Positions 38,391-46,459 of a DNA stretch of 64,000 bases are shown in pieces. A program made the position numbers and the translations under genes. How positions within the stretch are numbered: position 1 is the stretch's first letter; the number at the start of each line of letters is the position of its first letter. This DNA comes from Bacteroides sp. An322 (GTDB lineage Bacteria; Bacteroidota; Bacteroidia; Bacteroidales; Bacteroidaceae), in contig NZ_NFIN01000001.1 of NCBI RefSeq assembly GCF_002161765.1, forward strand, positions 1 through 64,000, read 5' to 3'. Under the pieces are notes generated by a model. That model did not search any database. It was not told the DNA's origin and worked only from the letters and a program-made list of their open reading frames with translations.

Positions 38391-39899
38391 ATGACAATGA
38401 AAGCAAAAATGATTTTGGCGGTTTGGTTGCTTTGCTTATTTGTATGGCAAACGATAGGAGCACAAACCGTATATCCGAAACGGGAATTTCGCGGAGCATG
38501 GATACAATGTGTAAACGGACAATTTCAAGGAATGCCTCCCCAGCAGATGCAGGCTATGCTTATTAGCCAACTGGATAAGTTGAAAGAAGCAGGTATTAAT
38601 GCGATTATCTTTCAAGTACGTGCAGAATGTGACGCACTTTATAAATCTTCATACGAGCCATGGAGCCGGTTCTTGACCGGCGCACAAGGACAAGCACCGA
38701 ATCCTATGTGGGATCCTTTGCAATTCATGATAGACGAATGCCACAAGCGGGGCATGGAACTTCATGCATGGATTAATCCGTACCGGGCACAAACAAAAGG
38801 CACAACGGCACTTTCTCCGCTTCATCCTTACAGCAAATACCCGAACCTCTTCGTGCGCTATGGAGGTCAGTTGTATTTCGACCCCGGACAACCTGAATCA
38901 CGGAAGTACATTTGCCGAATCGTACGTGACATTGTTTCACGTTATGATATAGATGCCATTCACATGGATGATTATTTCTATCCTTATCCGGTAAACGGTA
39001 TGGATTTTCCCGATGATATCAGCTTTGCGGCATACGGACGGGGCTTTACCAATAAAGCGGACTGGAGACGCGATAATGTAAATGTATTGATAAAGGAAAT
39101 TCATGAAACGGTGCGTGATTGCAAACCGTGGGTGAAATTTGGAGTTTCACCTTTTGGTATTTACCGGAATAAGAAATCAGACCCGAATGGAAGCGATACC
39201 AATGGGCTTCAAAATTACGATGACCTCTATGCCGATGTGCTTTTGTGGGTAAACAACGGTTGGGTGGATTATAACATTCCGCAAGTATATTGGGAAATCG
39301 GACATCCAGCGGCTGATTATGATACCTTGATACGTTGGTGGGCAAAACATTCATCGGCTCGTCCTTTGTTTATCGGTCAAGACGTAATGCGCACGGTTTC
39401 TAAAGCCGATTTGAAGAATCCTGCCCAGCATCAGATGCCGGCGAAATACCAATTACAACGTTCTTTTCCTACGGTACAAGGAAGTTGCCAATGGTATGCA
39501 GGAGCCGTAGTGAATAATCCGGGGAATTATTGTGATATGTTGGAAAAAGTTTATCATCGGTATCCGGCTCTTCAACCTCATTATCCCTTTATGGATGATA
39601 AGGCTCCCAAGAAAGTGCGTAAGGTGAAACCTGTATGGACCGAAGATGGATACATCTTGTTTTGGACCGCTCCAAAAGCCAAGGATATAATGGACGAAGC
39701 GGTGCAATACGTGGTTTATCGGTTTGGGAATAGGGAAAAAGTAAATCTGAAAGACCCTTCTCGCATTGTTGCCATTACACATAATTGTTTTTATAAACTT
39801 CCATACGAGAATGGAAAAACGAAGTATCGCTATGTAGTGACTGCCCTCGACCGTTTGCAAAATGAATCGAAAGCGGTAAAAAAGAAGATAAGATTATAG
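38391..39899 (+). CDS. secreted glycosyl hydrolase-like protein (GHL10/DUF187 family)
   Basis: 502 residues; signal peptide MILAVWLLCLFVWQTIGAQ (start at 38391 or the second ATG at 38397). Mature part begins KREFRGAWIQCVNG, the standard opening of the GHL10 barrel, followed by INAIIFQVRAECDALY, ELHAWINPYRAQTKG, IDAIHMDDYFYPYPV (acidic active-site candidates), GVSPFGIYRN and VDYNIPQVYWEIGH. The last ~90 residues form a fibronectin-like domain. Bacterial members are linked to peptidoglycan or exported glycan turnover; some act on denuded glycan strands. Exact substrate is not evident. No clear lipobox. Confidence 0.88.
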   Translation: MTMKAKMILAVWLLCLFVWQTIGAQTVYPKREFRGAWIQCVNGQFQGMPPQQMQAMLISQLDKLKEAGINAIIFQVRAECDALYKSSYEPWSRFLTGAQGQAPNPMWDPLQFMIDECHKRGMELHAWINPYRAQTKGTTALSPLHPYSKYPNLFVRYGGQLYFDPGQPESRKYICRIVRDIVSRYDIDAIHMDDYFYPYPVNGMDFPDDISFAAYGRGFTNKADWRRDNVNVLIKEIHETVRDCKPWVKFGVSPFGIYRNKKSDPNGSDTNGLQNYDDLYADVLLWVNNGWVDYNIPQVYWEIGHPAADYDTLIRWWAKHSSARPLFIGQDVMRTVSKADLKNPAQHQMPAKYQLQRSFPTVQGSCQWYAGAVVNNPGNYCDMLEKVYHRYPALQPHYPFMDDKAPKKVRKVKPVWTEDGYILFWTAPKAKDIMDEAVQYVVYRFGNREKVNLKDPSRIVAITHNCFYKLPYENGKTKYRYVVTALDRLQNESKAVKKKIRL

Positions 39900-39983
39900 T
39901 TCCGAAAGCGATAAATACTTATGTTTTTTGGACTATAAGATTATTAAAAAGAACTTTTATACTACTTTTTCTTAGGATATAAA

Positions 39984-40014
39984 TTTGCAGATGAAGATTG
40001 ATTTTCTAACTTTG
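39984..40014 (+). promoter_or_regulatory. promoter of the outer membrane barrel gene
   Basis: TTTG at 39984-39987, 19 bp, TAACTTTG at 40007-40014: full consensus, giving a 5' leader of about 115 bases. A second -7-like word, TAAATTTG, overlaps at 39980-39987. Confidence 0.65.
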
Positions 40015-40134
40015 TATTAACAGAACATGTTGGAAATGGCTCTTTTAAAAAGGCGTCCCTTCATTTCCGGCAAATGTGAGTGTAAATTTGATTGGGTCAG
40101 AAAGGGGCTGGCTGTAATTTTAAATAAACGGACT

Positions 40135-40716
40135 ATGAAAAAGTTAGTATTAACAATGTTGTTTGGGCTGATAGCCCTTGCAGGGTACTCACAAGTACGT
40201 TGGGATGTTCAGCTTGGTATGAACTTTAGTAACATGACAAAAGCTGATGATGCGAAAATGTTGCCAGGCTTTAAGGTAGGGTTAGGCATGGATTATGCCT
40301 TTACTGATGTTTGGTCTCTGAAATCGGGATTGATGTTCGAGTCAAAAGGTTATAAACTTGACGAAGAAAAGGCTCGTCCAATTTATATGCAAATTCCGGT
40401 AATGGCTGCTTGGAAAGCAAATATTACAGACGATATTAAGTTTGTTGTGAATGCAGGTCCTTATTTTGCAGTAGGACTTGGTGGTAAATATAAGGAGGGC
40501 AATTCGGATATTAAGTTATTCAGTTCTGATGGAATGAATATGAAACGTTTCGATTTAGGTATCCAATGGGGAATTGGCGTAGAATTATCAGAACGTTATA
40601 TTGTTAATTTCACGGGAGAAAATGGCTTTATTTCTCCGTTTGATTTCCCGAGTGGATATAATGGCGATAAGCCCAAGAATATGACCTTCACTATCGGTGT
40701 TGGCTATATTTTCTAA
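40135..40716 (+). CDS. outer membrane beta-barrel protein
   Basis: 193 residues from ATG 40135, which gives a normal signal peptide MKKLVLTMLFGLIALAGYSQ; the longer open frame from 40027 adds 36 residues without signal character and begins in the 5' leader. The mature protein is a small barrel of the porin/OmpA-like family: alternating hydrophobic/polar strands such as WDVQLGMNFSNM, LPGFKVGLGMDYAF, DVWSLKSGLMFESKGY, MKRFDLGIQWGIGVEL and the C-terminal strand MTFTIGVGYIF ending in aromatic Phe, typical for BAM recognition. Function unknown. Confidence 0.85.
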   Translation: MKKLVLTMLFGLIALAGYSQVRWDVQLGMNFSNMTKADDAKMLPGFKVGLGMDYAFTDVWSLKSGLMFESKGYKLDEEKARPIYMQIPVMAAWKANITDDIKFVVNAGPYFAVGLGGKYKEGNSDIKLFSSDGMNMKRFDLGIQWGIGVELSERYIVNFTGENGFISPFDFPSGYNGDKPKNMTFTIGVGYIF

Positions 40717-40733
40717 TAAATACTAACTCGGGA

Positions 40734-40888
40734 AAGAGGCTGTTTCAAAATAGAAATTAGCTTTCATTTTGTCATCCTGAACGTAGTGAAGGATCTCGAA
40801 AACACAAGCTGATGCACACGAGATTCTTCACTTCGCTCAGAATGACATTACTTTTTGATACTCAATTACCATTTTGAGACAACCTCTT
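40734..40888. mobile_element. MITE-like element, copy B
   Basis: 155 bp with 18 bp terminal inverted repeats, AAGAGGCTGTTTCAAAAT (40734-40751) and its near complement at 40871-40888, around the hairpin GTCATCCTGAACGTAGTGAA... (40771-40798) / 40819-40846. Sequence matches copy A at 6598 almost throughout. Non-coding. It sits between convergent genes. Confidence 0.8.
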
Positions 40889-40902
40889 GTTCATTAGCAC
40901 AT

Positions 40903-41676
40903 TCACTTTATATGTCCTCGAATCTTCTCCAGATAGGCACGCATCCGAGTAGCGTCTTTTTGGTTGATGATATCCAATAGCTCGTTCAGTTCGGTGCGGA
41001 TGCCTTCCACATGGGCAGGTGTGCGCGGGTTGAACAGAATTTCCTGTAAAAGATAATCGTCTTCGCTCAATACACCTTTGGCTATTGCCATGTGGCGCTT
41101 GAAGGTCGTGCCCGGTGCGTCCTGATGCTTCATCACTGCCGCAAAGGCGAAAGTAGATACAAACGGAATGGAAAGCGAGTAAGCCATGGTCTCATCGTGT
41201 TCATCGAAAGTATATTCGAAGATGTTCAAGCCCAAACGTTGGTACAGGTCTTTGAAGAATATCTTTCCCAAATGGTCGCCTTCCTTGATGATGATGGCAT
41301 TCTCCGAACTCAGTTGGTCTAAGTTGGCGAAAGTCGGTCCGAACATGGGGTGAGTGGATACATAGCGGAATCCGCATTGTTCGTAAAACGCCAATAAGTC
41401 GGTCTTTACCGAAGCGATATCGCTGATGATGCAATCCTTAGGCAAGAACGGCATGACTTGGTTGAACGCCTGAAGCGTGTATTTCACCGTCACGGCATTG
41501 ATGACCAATTCGGGACGGAACGCTTCGATTTCCTCTTCTTTTGTAAACCGGTAGCAATTATACATGAAACGCAACCGCTTAGGGTCTGTTTCAAATACAG
41601 CCACTTCGTGTTCAAAACTCAATACATCAGTAAAGAAGGAGCCCATTTTGCCGGCTCCTAATATCAGAATCTTCAT
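40903..41676 (-). CDS. tyrA: prephenate dehydrogenase
   Basis: 257 residues. N-terminal NAD(P)-binding fold with MKILILGAGKMGSFFTDVL, then DCIISDIASVKTDLLAFY and STHPMFGPTFANL, followed by the helical dimerisation domain (HDETMAYSLSIPFVSTFAFA). Converts prephenate to 4-hydroxyphenylpyruvate on the tyrosine branch. Shorter than fused T-proteins: no chorismate mutase or ACT domain here, since the mutase is fused to the DAHP synthase upstream. Last gene of the aromatic operon. Confidence 0.93.
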   Translation of the reverse strand: MKILILGAGKMGSFFTDVLSFEHEVAVFETDPKRLRFMYNCYRFTKEEEIEAFRPELVINAVTVKYTLQAFNQVMPFLPKDCIISDIASVKTDLLAFYEQCGFRYVSTHPMFGPTFANLDQLSSENAIIIKEGDHLGKIFFKDLYQRLGLNIFEYTFDEHDETMAYSLSIPFVSTFAFAAVMKHQDAPGTTFKRHMAIAKGVLSEDDYLLQEILFNPRTPAHVEGIRTELNELLDIINQKDATRMRAYLEKIRGHIK

Positions 41677-41769
41677 CTTTTTTCAGTTAATAATTAAAAG
41701 TGAATAATTAATAGTGGCTAACGACATCTTTGTTGTTCATTATTCGCTATTCATTATTCACTAAATACA

Positions 41770-42837
41770 TCATTTATTAATGATTTCCAATTGTTGGCGC
41801 ACGCTTTCTTCGTGTATGGCTTCGAATACGGTTTTTACAAATTCGGGATCCATGCCACAGAGACTTCCTTGTGCTCCGCGCTTGTCGAGGATTTCGTTGT
41901 AACGTCCAGTTTGGAGGACAGTCATGTTGTGCTCTTTCTTGAACGTACCGATTTCGCGGCATACGCGCATACGTTTGGCGAGGATTTCCATCAGGTTATT
42001 GTCGCATTCGTCTATTTGCTGACGCAATTCGTGCAGGCTTTCGGTAGTCTGGTGCTCTTTGCGGATGACTAATAGATTCAGGATGTAGTCGAGTACATCC
42101 GGGGTTACTTGTTGCGAAGCGTCACTCCAAGCACTATCCGGATTGCAATGCGATTCTACGATTAATCCGTCGAAACCTAAGTCCATCGCCTGTTGGCAAA
42201 GCGGGGCAATGAGTTCGCGTTTGCCTCCGATATGGCTTGGATCGCAAAGGATAGGCAGGTTCGGGATACGGCGGCGCAATTCGATAGGGATGTGCCATTG
42301 GGGCAGGTTGCGGTAGATTTTCTTGTCGTAAGAAGAAAATCCACGATGAATAGCAGCCAATCGTTTCAATCCGGCTGCATTGATGCGTTCCAAGGCGCCT
42401 ATCCACAATTCCAAGTCAGGATTAACCGGATTCTTGACCAACACGGGGACATCCACACCTTTCAGTGCATCAGCAATTTCCTGTACGGCAAAGGGATTGG
42501 CAGAAGTGCGTGCGCCTATCCAAAGGATATCGATTCCGGCTTTCAGGCATTCGTACACGTGTTTAGCCGTAGCCACTTCGGTCGCTACATACATGCCGGT
42601 TTCTTTCTTCACGTTTTTCATCCATGCTAATCCTTCTACACCGATACCTTCGAAGCCTCCGGGTTTGGTGCGCGGTTTCCAAATGCCTGCGCGGAAGATT
42701 TTGATTCCTTTGTTGGCAAGTTGGGTAGCGGTTGACATCACTTGTTCTTCGGTCTCTGCACTGCAAGGTCCTGCAATGACAACTGGGCGTTCCTTTGATA
42801 CGCCTTCCAGTTCGATGGGTTGTAATTCGAGTTCCAT
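41770..42837 (-). CDS. bifunctional DAHP synthase / chorismate mutase
   Basis: 355 residues. N-terminal class I-beta type 3-deoxy-D-arabino-heptulosonate-7-phosphate synthase (about 1-260): VVIAGPCSAETEEQV, RAGIWKPRTKPGGFEGIG, LVKNPVNPDLELWIGAL, ILCDPSHIGGKRELI, and VESHCNPDSAWSD. C-terminal AroQ-type chorismate mutase (about 268-355): LHELRQQIDECDNNLMEIL, KRMRVCREIGTFKK, QTGRYNEILDKR. First step of the shikimate pathway joined to the branch step to Phe/Tyr; mutase ligands probably regulate the synthase. Third gene of the operon. Confidence 0.94.
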   Translation of the reverse strand: MELELQPIELEGVSKERPVVIAGPCSAETEEQVMSTATQLANKGIKIFRAGIWKPRTKPGGFEGIGVEGLAWMKNVKKETGMYVATEVATAKHVYECLKAGIDILWIGARTSANPFAVQEIADALKGVDVPVLVKNPVNPDLELWIGALERINAAGLKRLAAIHRGFSSYDKKIYRNLPQWHIPIELRRRIPNLPILCDPSHIGGKRELIAPLCQQAMDLGFDGLIVESHCNPDSAWSDASQQVTPDVLDYILNLLVIRKEHQTTESLHELRQQIDECDNNLMEILAKRMRVCREIGTFKKEHNMTVLQTGRYNEILDKRGAQGSLCGMDPEFVKTVFEAIHEESVRQQLEIINK

Positions 42838-42878
42838 ATCTTTAAGTTTTTAAGTTCATAAGTTTTTAAGTGTTTTTG

Positions 42879-42990
42879 AAACGCAGATTTTCGCAGATTA
42901 ACGCTGATATTTTTATTCACCACAGAGGACACAGGGTATCACGGAGGATTTTAGATTGTTATCCGCGAAAATCTGCGTTAATCTGCGTTT
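42879..42990. repeat. complex inverted repeat inside the aromatic operon
   Basis: AAACGCAGATTTTCGCAGAT at 42879-42898 faces ATCTGCGTTAATCTGCGTTT at 42971-42990; the 10-12 bp words AACGCAGATT and CGCAGATT are repeated in both orientations, with CACCACAGAGGACACAGG in the spacer. Same style as the element before hisB. Confidence 0.65.
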
Positions 42991-42999
42991 TTAAAAGAA

Positions 43000-44184
43000 T
43001 CACATAATCGCTTTGATTCGTTTCAAGGCTTCCGCTAATTTCTCGTCTTTGGCGCAGAGCGAGATACGGATGTACCGCTTTCCGTTGCTTCCAAAGATAA
43101 AACCGGGTGTGATGAAGACACGGGCTTCATGCAATACCTTTTCGGTCAGGTCTTCTACATCGGCATACGTGTCGGGTATCTTGCCCCACAAGAACATGCC
43201 CACTTGTTCAGGGTCGAACGTACATCCTAAGGTGCGCATGATTTCCTCAGCTAATTTCCGGCGTCGGCTATATACATTAAAGTTGGCTTCTTCATGCCAT
43301 TCCGCGCTATTCTGATAGGCTTGTGCGGCGGCAAGTTGCAGAGGACGGAATGTGCCAGAGTCGATGTTGCTCTTTATCTTCAATATCCATTGGATAAAGG
43401 TGGCATTCGTGGCAATCATGCCCACACGCCAGCCCGGCATGTTGTGGCTCTTGCTCATCGAATTGAATTCGATGCAGCACTCTTTCGCTCCTTCGATATT
43501 TAGGATGCTGATGGGCTTGCGGTTCAGGATGAAGCTGTACGGGTTATCGTTTACTATCACGATGTTGTGACGGCGGGCAAAGTCCACCAGCTTTTGATAC
43601 AATTCCAGCGTGGCATTGGCTCCGGTAGGCATATTCGGATAGTTGGTCCACATGATTTTCACGCGGCTCAGGTCCATTTGTTCCAGTTCATCGAAGTCGG
43701 GTTGCCAATGATTGTCCTCGCGCAAAGTGTAGTTGACGATTTCGCTTCCCAATATCTTATTGAGCGATGTATATGTGGGATAGCCCGGATTGGGTACCAA
43801 TACCTGGTCGCCCGGATTCACTAAAGCCAATGTAACGTGCAGGATGCCTTCTTTCGAGCCGATAAGTGGTTGGATTTCCGTATCGGGATTCAGGTCTACG
43901 TTATACCAGCGTTTGTACCAGTCTGCCATGGCGCGGCGTAATTCAGGAATACCCACAGTGGGCTGGTAACCATGCGCATCGGGTTTCTTAGCATTCTCGC
44001 ACAATACATTAATGGTTTCTTCCGAGGGTGGCATATCAGGGCTTCCGATACCTAAACTGATAACGTCTTTTCCTTCGGCATTCATGCGTGCCACTTCTTT
44101 CAGCTTTCGGCTGAAGTAATATTCGCTTACATTCGCCAACCGGTCGGCGGGCTGGATGTTATAAAGTTGATTCTCCTTCTGCAT
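43000..44184 (-). CDS. class I/II pyridoxal phosphate aminotransferase
   Basis: 394 residues, fold type I. Seen: VISLGIGSPDMPPSEETI at the start, YQPTVGIPELRRAMADWY, GSKEGILH, VLVPNPGYPTYTS, TNYPNMPTGAN, and the PLP lysine in NSMSKSHNMPGWRVGMI. Position between pheA and the DAHP synthase/mutase suggests it transaminates prephenate or the phenyl-/hydroxyphenylpyruvate products; an aspartate or LL-diaminopimelate-type specificity is also possible by family. Its start overlaps the pheA end by 26 bp, so translation is probably coupled. Confidence 0.88.
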   Translation of the reverse strand: MQKENQLYNIQPADRLANVSEYYFSRKLKEVARMNAEGKDVISLGIGSPDMPPSEETINVLCENAKKPDAHGYQPTVGIPELRRAMADWYKRWYNVDLNPDTEIQPLIGSKEGILHVTLALVNPGDQVLVPNPGYPTYTSLNKILGSEIVNYTLREDNHWQPDFDELEQMDLSRVKIMWTNYPNMPTGANATLELYQKLVDFARRHNIVIVNDNPYSFILNRKPISILNIEGAKECCIEFNSMSKSHNMPGWRVGMIATNATFIQWILKIKSNIDSGTFRPLQLAAAQAYQNSAEWHEEANFNVYSRRRKLAEEIMRTLGCTFDPEQVGMFLWGKIPDTYADVEDLTEKVLHEARVFITPGFIFGSNGKRYIRISLCAKDEKLAEALKRIKAIM

Positions 44185-45001
44185 ATTCTCCTAATATTTT
44201 AAGTGCTTTGGTAAGCGGGGTTACGGCATCTATGGATTGTTTGTATCTCAGGTAATCGGTGAACATCACGTCGACGTAGAACATGTATTCCCATTCACGT
44301 CCGATGATGGGCAACGATTGTATCTTGGTCAGATTAATTTTATAGAACGAAAAGATAGACAATACTTGCGAAAGACTTCCCTCGTTATGAGGAAGGGAGA
44401 AGACGATGCTCGACTTATTCAGCTTCGAACGCTCGCGTAGGTCATCGGCTATCCATGGGTCGCATACCACGAGAAAGCGGGTGAAATTGTGTTTATTTGT
44501 CTCGATTCCCTCTTGCAGGATTTTCATGCCATAGAGTTCGGCTGCATATTTCGAGCAGATGGCGGCATGCCCTTTCAATCCTTTCTCTTTGATGTCGCGC
44601 GCGCTTCCGGCAGTATCTTCGGTTTCCACCACTTTCAGGTGCGGATGGTGTTGCAGGAAGTCTCGGCATTGTGCCAAAGCTACAGGATGCGAATTGATTT
44701 CGGTCAAGGTACTCCAATCTTCGCCGGGCAAGCACATGATGCTATGGCTGATGCGCAATTTGTGTTCGCCGATAATAGTGGCTCCGCTATCGCGCAATAA
44801 TTCGTAATTATGGAGCAAGCTGCCTGCAATCGTATTTTCAATGGCTATCACTCCCAAAACATTATCATCGCGTTTCATTTCGCCGAACACGTCTTCGAAC
44901 GTATTGCAACAAATCAATTCGATGTCTTCGTCCTTAAAGTATTTGTGGGCTGCGATGTCGTGATACGAGCCCGGTACTCCTTGTATGGCTATTCTTTTCA
45001 T
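44159..45001 (-). CDS. pheA: prephenate dehydratase
   Basis: 280 residues. N-terminal PDT domain: RIAIQGVPGSYHDIAAHKYF, GVIAIENTIAGSLLHNYELL, SHPVALAQCRDFL, and VVETEDTAGSARDIKE (TRD-like Thr/Asp loop). C-terminal ACT domain (about 195-280) beginning SSIVFSLPHNEGSLSQVLSI, with KINLTKIQSLPI in place of ESRP, the phenylalanine feedback region. No fused mutase. First structural gene after the Phe/Tyr attenuator. Confidence 0.95.
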   Translation of the reverse strand: MKRIAIQGVPGSYHDIAAHKYFKDEDIELICCNTFEDVFGEMKRDDNVLGVIAIENTIAGSLLHNYELLRDSGATIIGEHKLRISHSIMCLPGEDWSTLTEINSHPVALAQCRDFLQHHPHLKVVETEDTAGSARDIKEKGLKGHAAICSKYAAELYGMKILQEGIETNKHNFTRFLVVCDPWIADDLRERSKLNKSSIVFSLPHNEGSLSQVLSIFSFYKINLTKIQSLPIIGREWEYMFYVDVMFTDYLRYKQSIDAVTPLTKALKILGEYAEGESTL

Positions 45002-45021
45002 TTTCCAAATGCTTTTAAAAT

Positions 45022-45054
45022 AAAAAATCCCGTCTTCGTTTGGAAGCGGGATTT
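45022..45054 (-). terminator. attenuator terminator before pheA
   Basis: On the minus strand AAATCCCG (45054-45047) pairs with CGGGATTT (45032-45025), extended by CTT/AAG with a small bulge, followed by TTTTTT. It ends about 20 bp before the pheA start, 40 bp past the leader peptide stop. With the Phe/Tyr leader it forms an attenuator. Confidence 0.85.
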
Positions 45055-45093
45055 CGTATCATATTAGTTTCGTTTTTTCTTGTTTGTTTTGGT

Positions 45094-45183
45094 TTAACGT
45101 ACACATACAAACTCCCGCTTCACTTCATTGCTAAAGTAAAAGTAATAAAAGAAAAAGAAGAAGTATGTAGCAAATGTTTTCAT
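45094..45183 (-). CDS. aromatic operon leader peptide (Phe/Tyr-rich)
   Basis: 29 codons starting MKTFATYFFFFFYYFYF and ending in CVR. Nine Phe and four Tyr, with ten aromatic residues in the eleven positions 7-17. ATG start at 45183, preceded by a consensus-like promoter and followed by a terminator and pheA. Stalling at Phe or Tyr codons when the charged tRNAs run low would prevent the terminator and raise pheA-aminotransferase-DAHPS/CM-tyrA expression. Too short for ordinary gene calling, and misreadable as a membrane peptide. Confidence 0.88.
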   Translation of the reverse strand: MKTFATYFFFFFYYFYFSNEVKREFVCVR

Positions 45184-45217
45184 ACGTTTATTTGTTATTT
45201 TGTTAGTTTCTTGGGTG

Positions 45218-45247
45218 CAAATGTAATACTTTTCTTTAAAAAACAAA
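45218..45247 (-). promoter_or_regulatory. promoter of the aromatic operon
   Basis: Minus-strand TTTG (45244-45247), 18 bp, TACATTTG (45218-45225), 35 bp before the leader peptide. The spacer is one base short of the usual 19-21. Confidence 0.65.
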
Positions 45248-45289
45248 CATTTTACGAACTTTTTCTTCTAAATTTTGCAGAAATTCTTT

Positions 45290-46252
45290 TTAGTAAATAC
45301 TTGCCGGATTGTCCGCACCGCCAATATTCCCTTGATTATCAAATTTCCCGTTGATTTGTTGTTCACTTTCGGGATTTAGTTCAATAACTTTTTTCATATC
45401 TTCTATCGAGCCTTCTTTATCCCCGTTCAGGAGCCGGATGCGTCCACGTTCTTGGTAAAGAGCGGCATTCTCAGGCATCAGTTCCAAAGCTTCTGTATAT
45501 AGTTCTATGGCTTTATCAAACTCTTTTTGTCCGGCAAGCAATTCACCTTTCAATATGTAGGCTTTCTCGTTGAACGGATTATTTTCCATTACCTTGTCAA
45601 AGCACAGACAAGCATCTTCCGTTTTTCCCTGTGCGGCAAAAATCGTACCTTTCAGCAAAAGTGCATCTTCGTCCTCAGGATTAATCGATAATACTTGTTC
45701 TATATCTTCTAGTGCTTCTTTGGCTTGTTTCATGCCCCATAATGTCTCGGCACGGAATCGGTAGGCTGCAACAAAACTTTCATCTAAGGCAATGGCTTTG
45801 GTCACCATAACAATGGCTTGCAAGTCGTTACCTTGTCCGTGAGCGGCTTTAGAGGCTAGATAATAGGCAGAAGCATTTTTTTCATCAATTTTGATAGCTT
45901 GTTGGCAAGCGCGGTCCATGCTTTCATAGTCTTCTTGCATATAGCAGGTATGTGCCAAAGTAATCAAGGCAGAAACGTCATCGGGAGCCGCTTCTGTCAG
46001 TTTGTTTAGCGTATTGCGTGCCTCATCCAAACGCTGTGTCTTAATATATGCGTCTGCCAGATAATGTAAAGTTTCGGGGTCATTGCGTAACGTAACGGCT
46101 TGTTCAAAACACCGTATGGCATAATCAAGACGGTTTATGTTGCGTGCACGTATGCCGTCGTATTTCAGAATCTCAAAGTTTTTTTGTTCTTGTTTTTCCT
46201 GTTGGTTATCTTCCGGCTTGTTCCCGCCGAAAAGTGCTGATAATAAACCCAT
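45290..46252 (-). CDS. tetratricopeptide repeat protein
   Basis: 320 residues, cytoplasmic (no signal peptide; the N-terminus MGLLSALFGGNKPEDNQQEK is a short hydrophobic/charged lead). About seven TPR units: RLDYAIRCFEQAVTLRNDP, RLDEARNTLNKLTEAAPDD, ESMDRACQQAIKIDEKN, QAKEALEDIEQVLSINPED, KTEDACLCFDKVMENNPFN, EFDKAIELYTEALELMPEN, DKEGSIEDMKKVIELNPES. The C-terminal GNIGGADNPASIY tail is conserved-looking but unknown. Own promoter (46279-46286). Partner unknown. Confidence 0.87.
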   Translation of the reverse strand: MGLLSALFGGNKPEDNQQEKQEQKNFEILKYDGIRARNINRLDYAIRCFEQAVTLRNDPETLHYLADAYIKTQRLDEARNTLNKLTEAAPDDVSALITLAHTCYMQEDYESMDRACQQAIKIDEKNASAYYLASKAAHGQGNDLQAIVMVTKAIALDESFVAAYRFRAETLWGMKQAKEALEDIEQVLSINPEDEDALLLKGTIFAAQGKTEDACLCFDKVMENNPFNEKAYILKGELLAGQKEFDKAIELYTEALELMPENAALYQERGRIRLLNGDKEGSIEDMKKVIELNPESEQQINGKFDNQGNIGGADNPASIY

Positions 46253-46278
46253 GTTTTCTTATGTTTTTAATGTTATTG

Positions 46279-46286
46279 CAAATATA
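46279..46286 (-). promoter_or_regulatory. -7 promoter element of the TPR gene (TATATTTG)
   Basis: Minus-strand TAnnTTTG 26 bp before the TPR start. Confidence 0.45.
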
Positions 46287-46363
46287 TTGTATTCCTTTTA
46301 AATGACAATGGATTCAAGGCAAGCATTCGAACGTTATTCTTCGTTTTACTCAAGATTATCAAT

Positions 46364-46404
46364 AAAAAAGGTGTGCCCCAATGAAACACTCATCCAGACA
46401 CACC
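46364..46404 (-). terminator. terminator of the lipoprotein gene
   Basis: Minus strand: GGTGTG (46404-46399), interrupted loop region, CACACC (46375-46370), then TTTTTT. About 55 bp past the lipoprotein stop. Confidence 0.55.
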
Positions 46405-46459
46405 CAATACAACTATTACTAAAAATCTGTTTCACCAACAGACAGGGAATCCAAAACTT

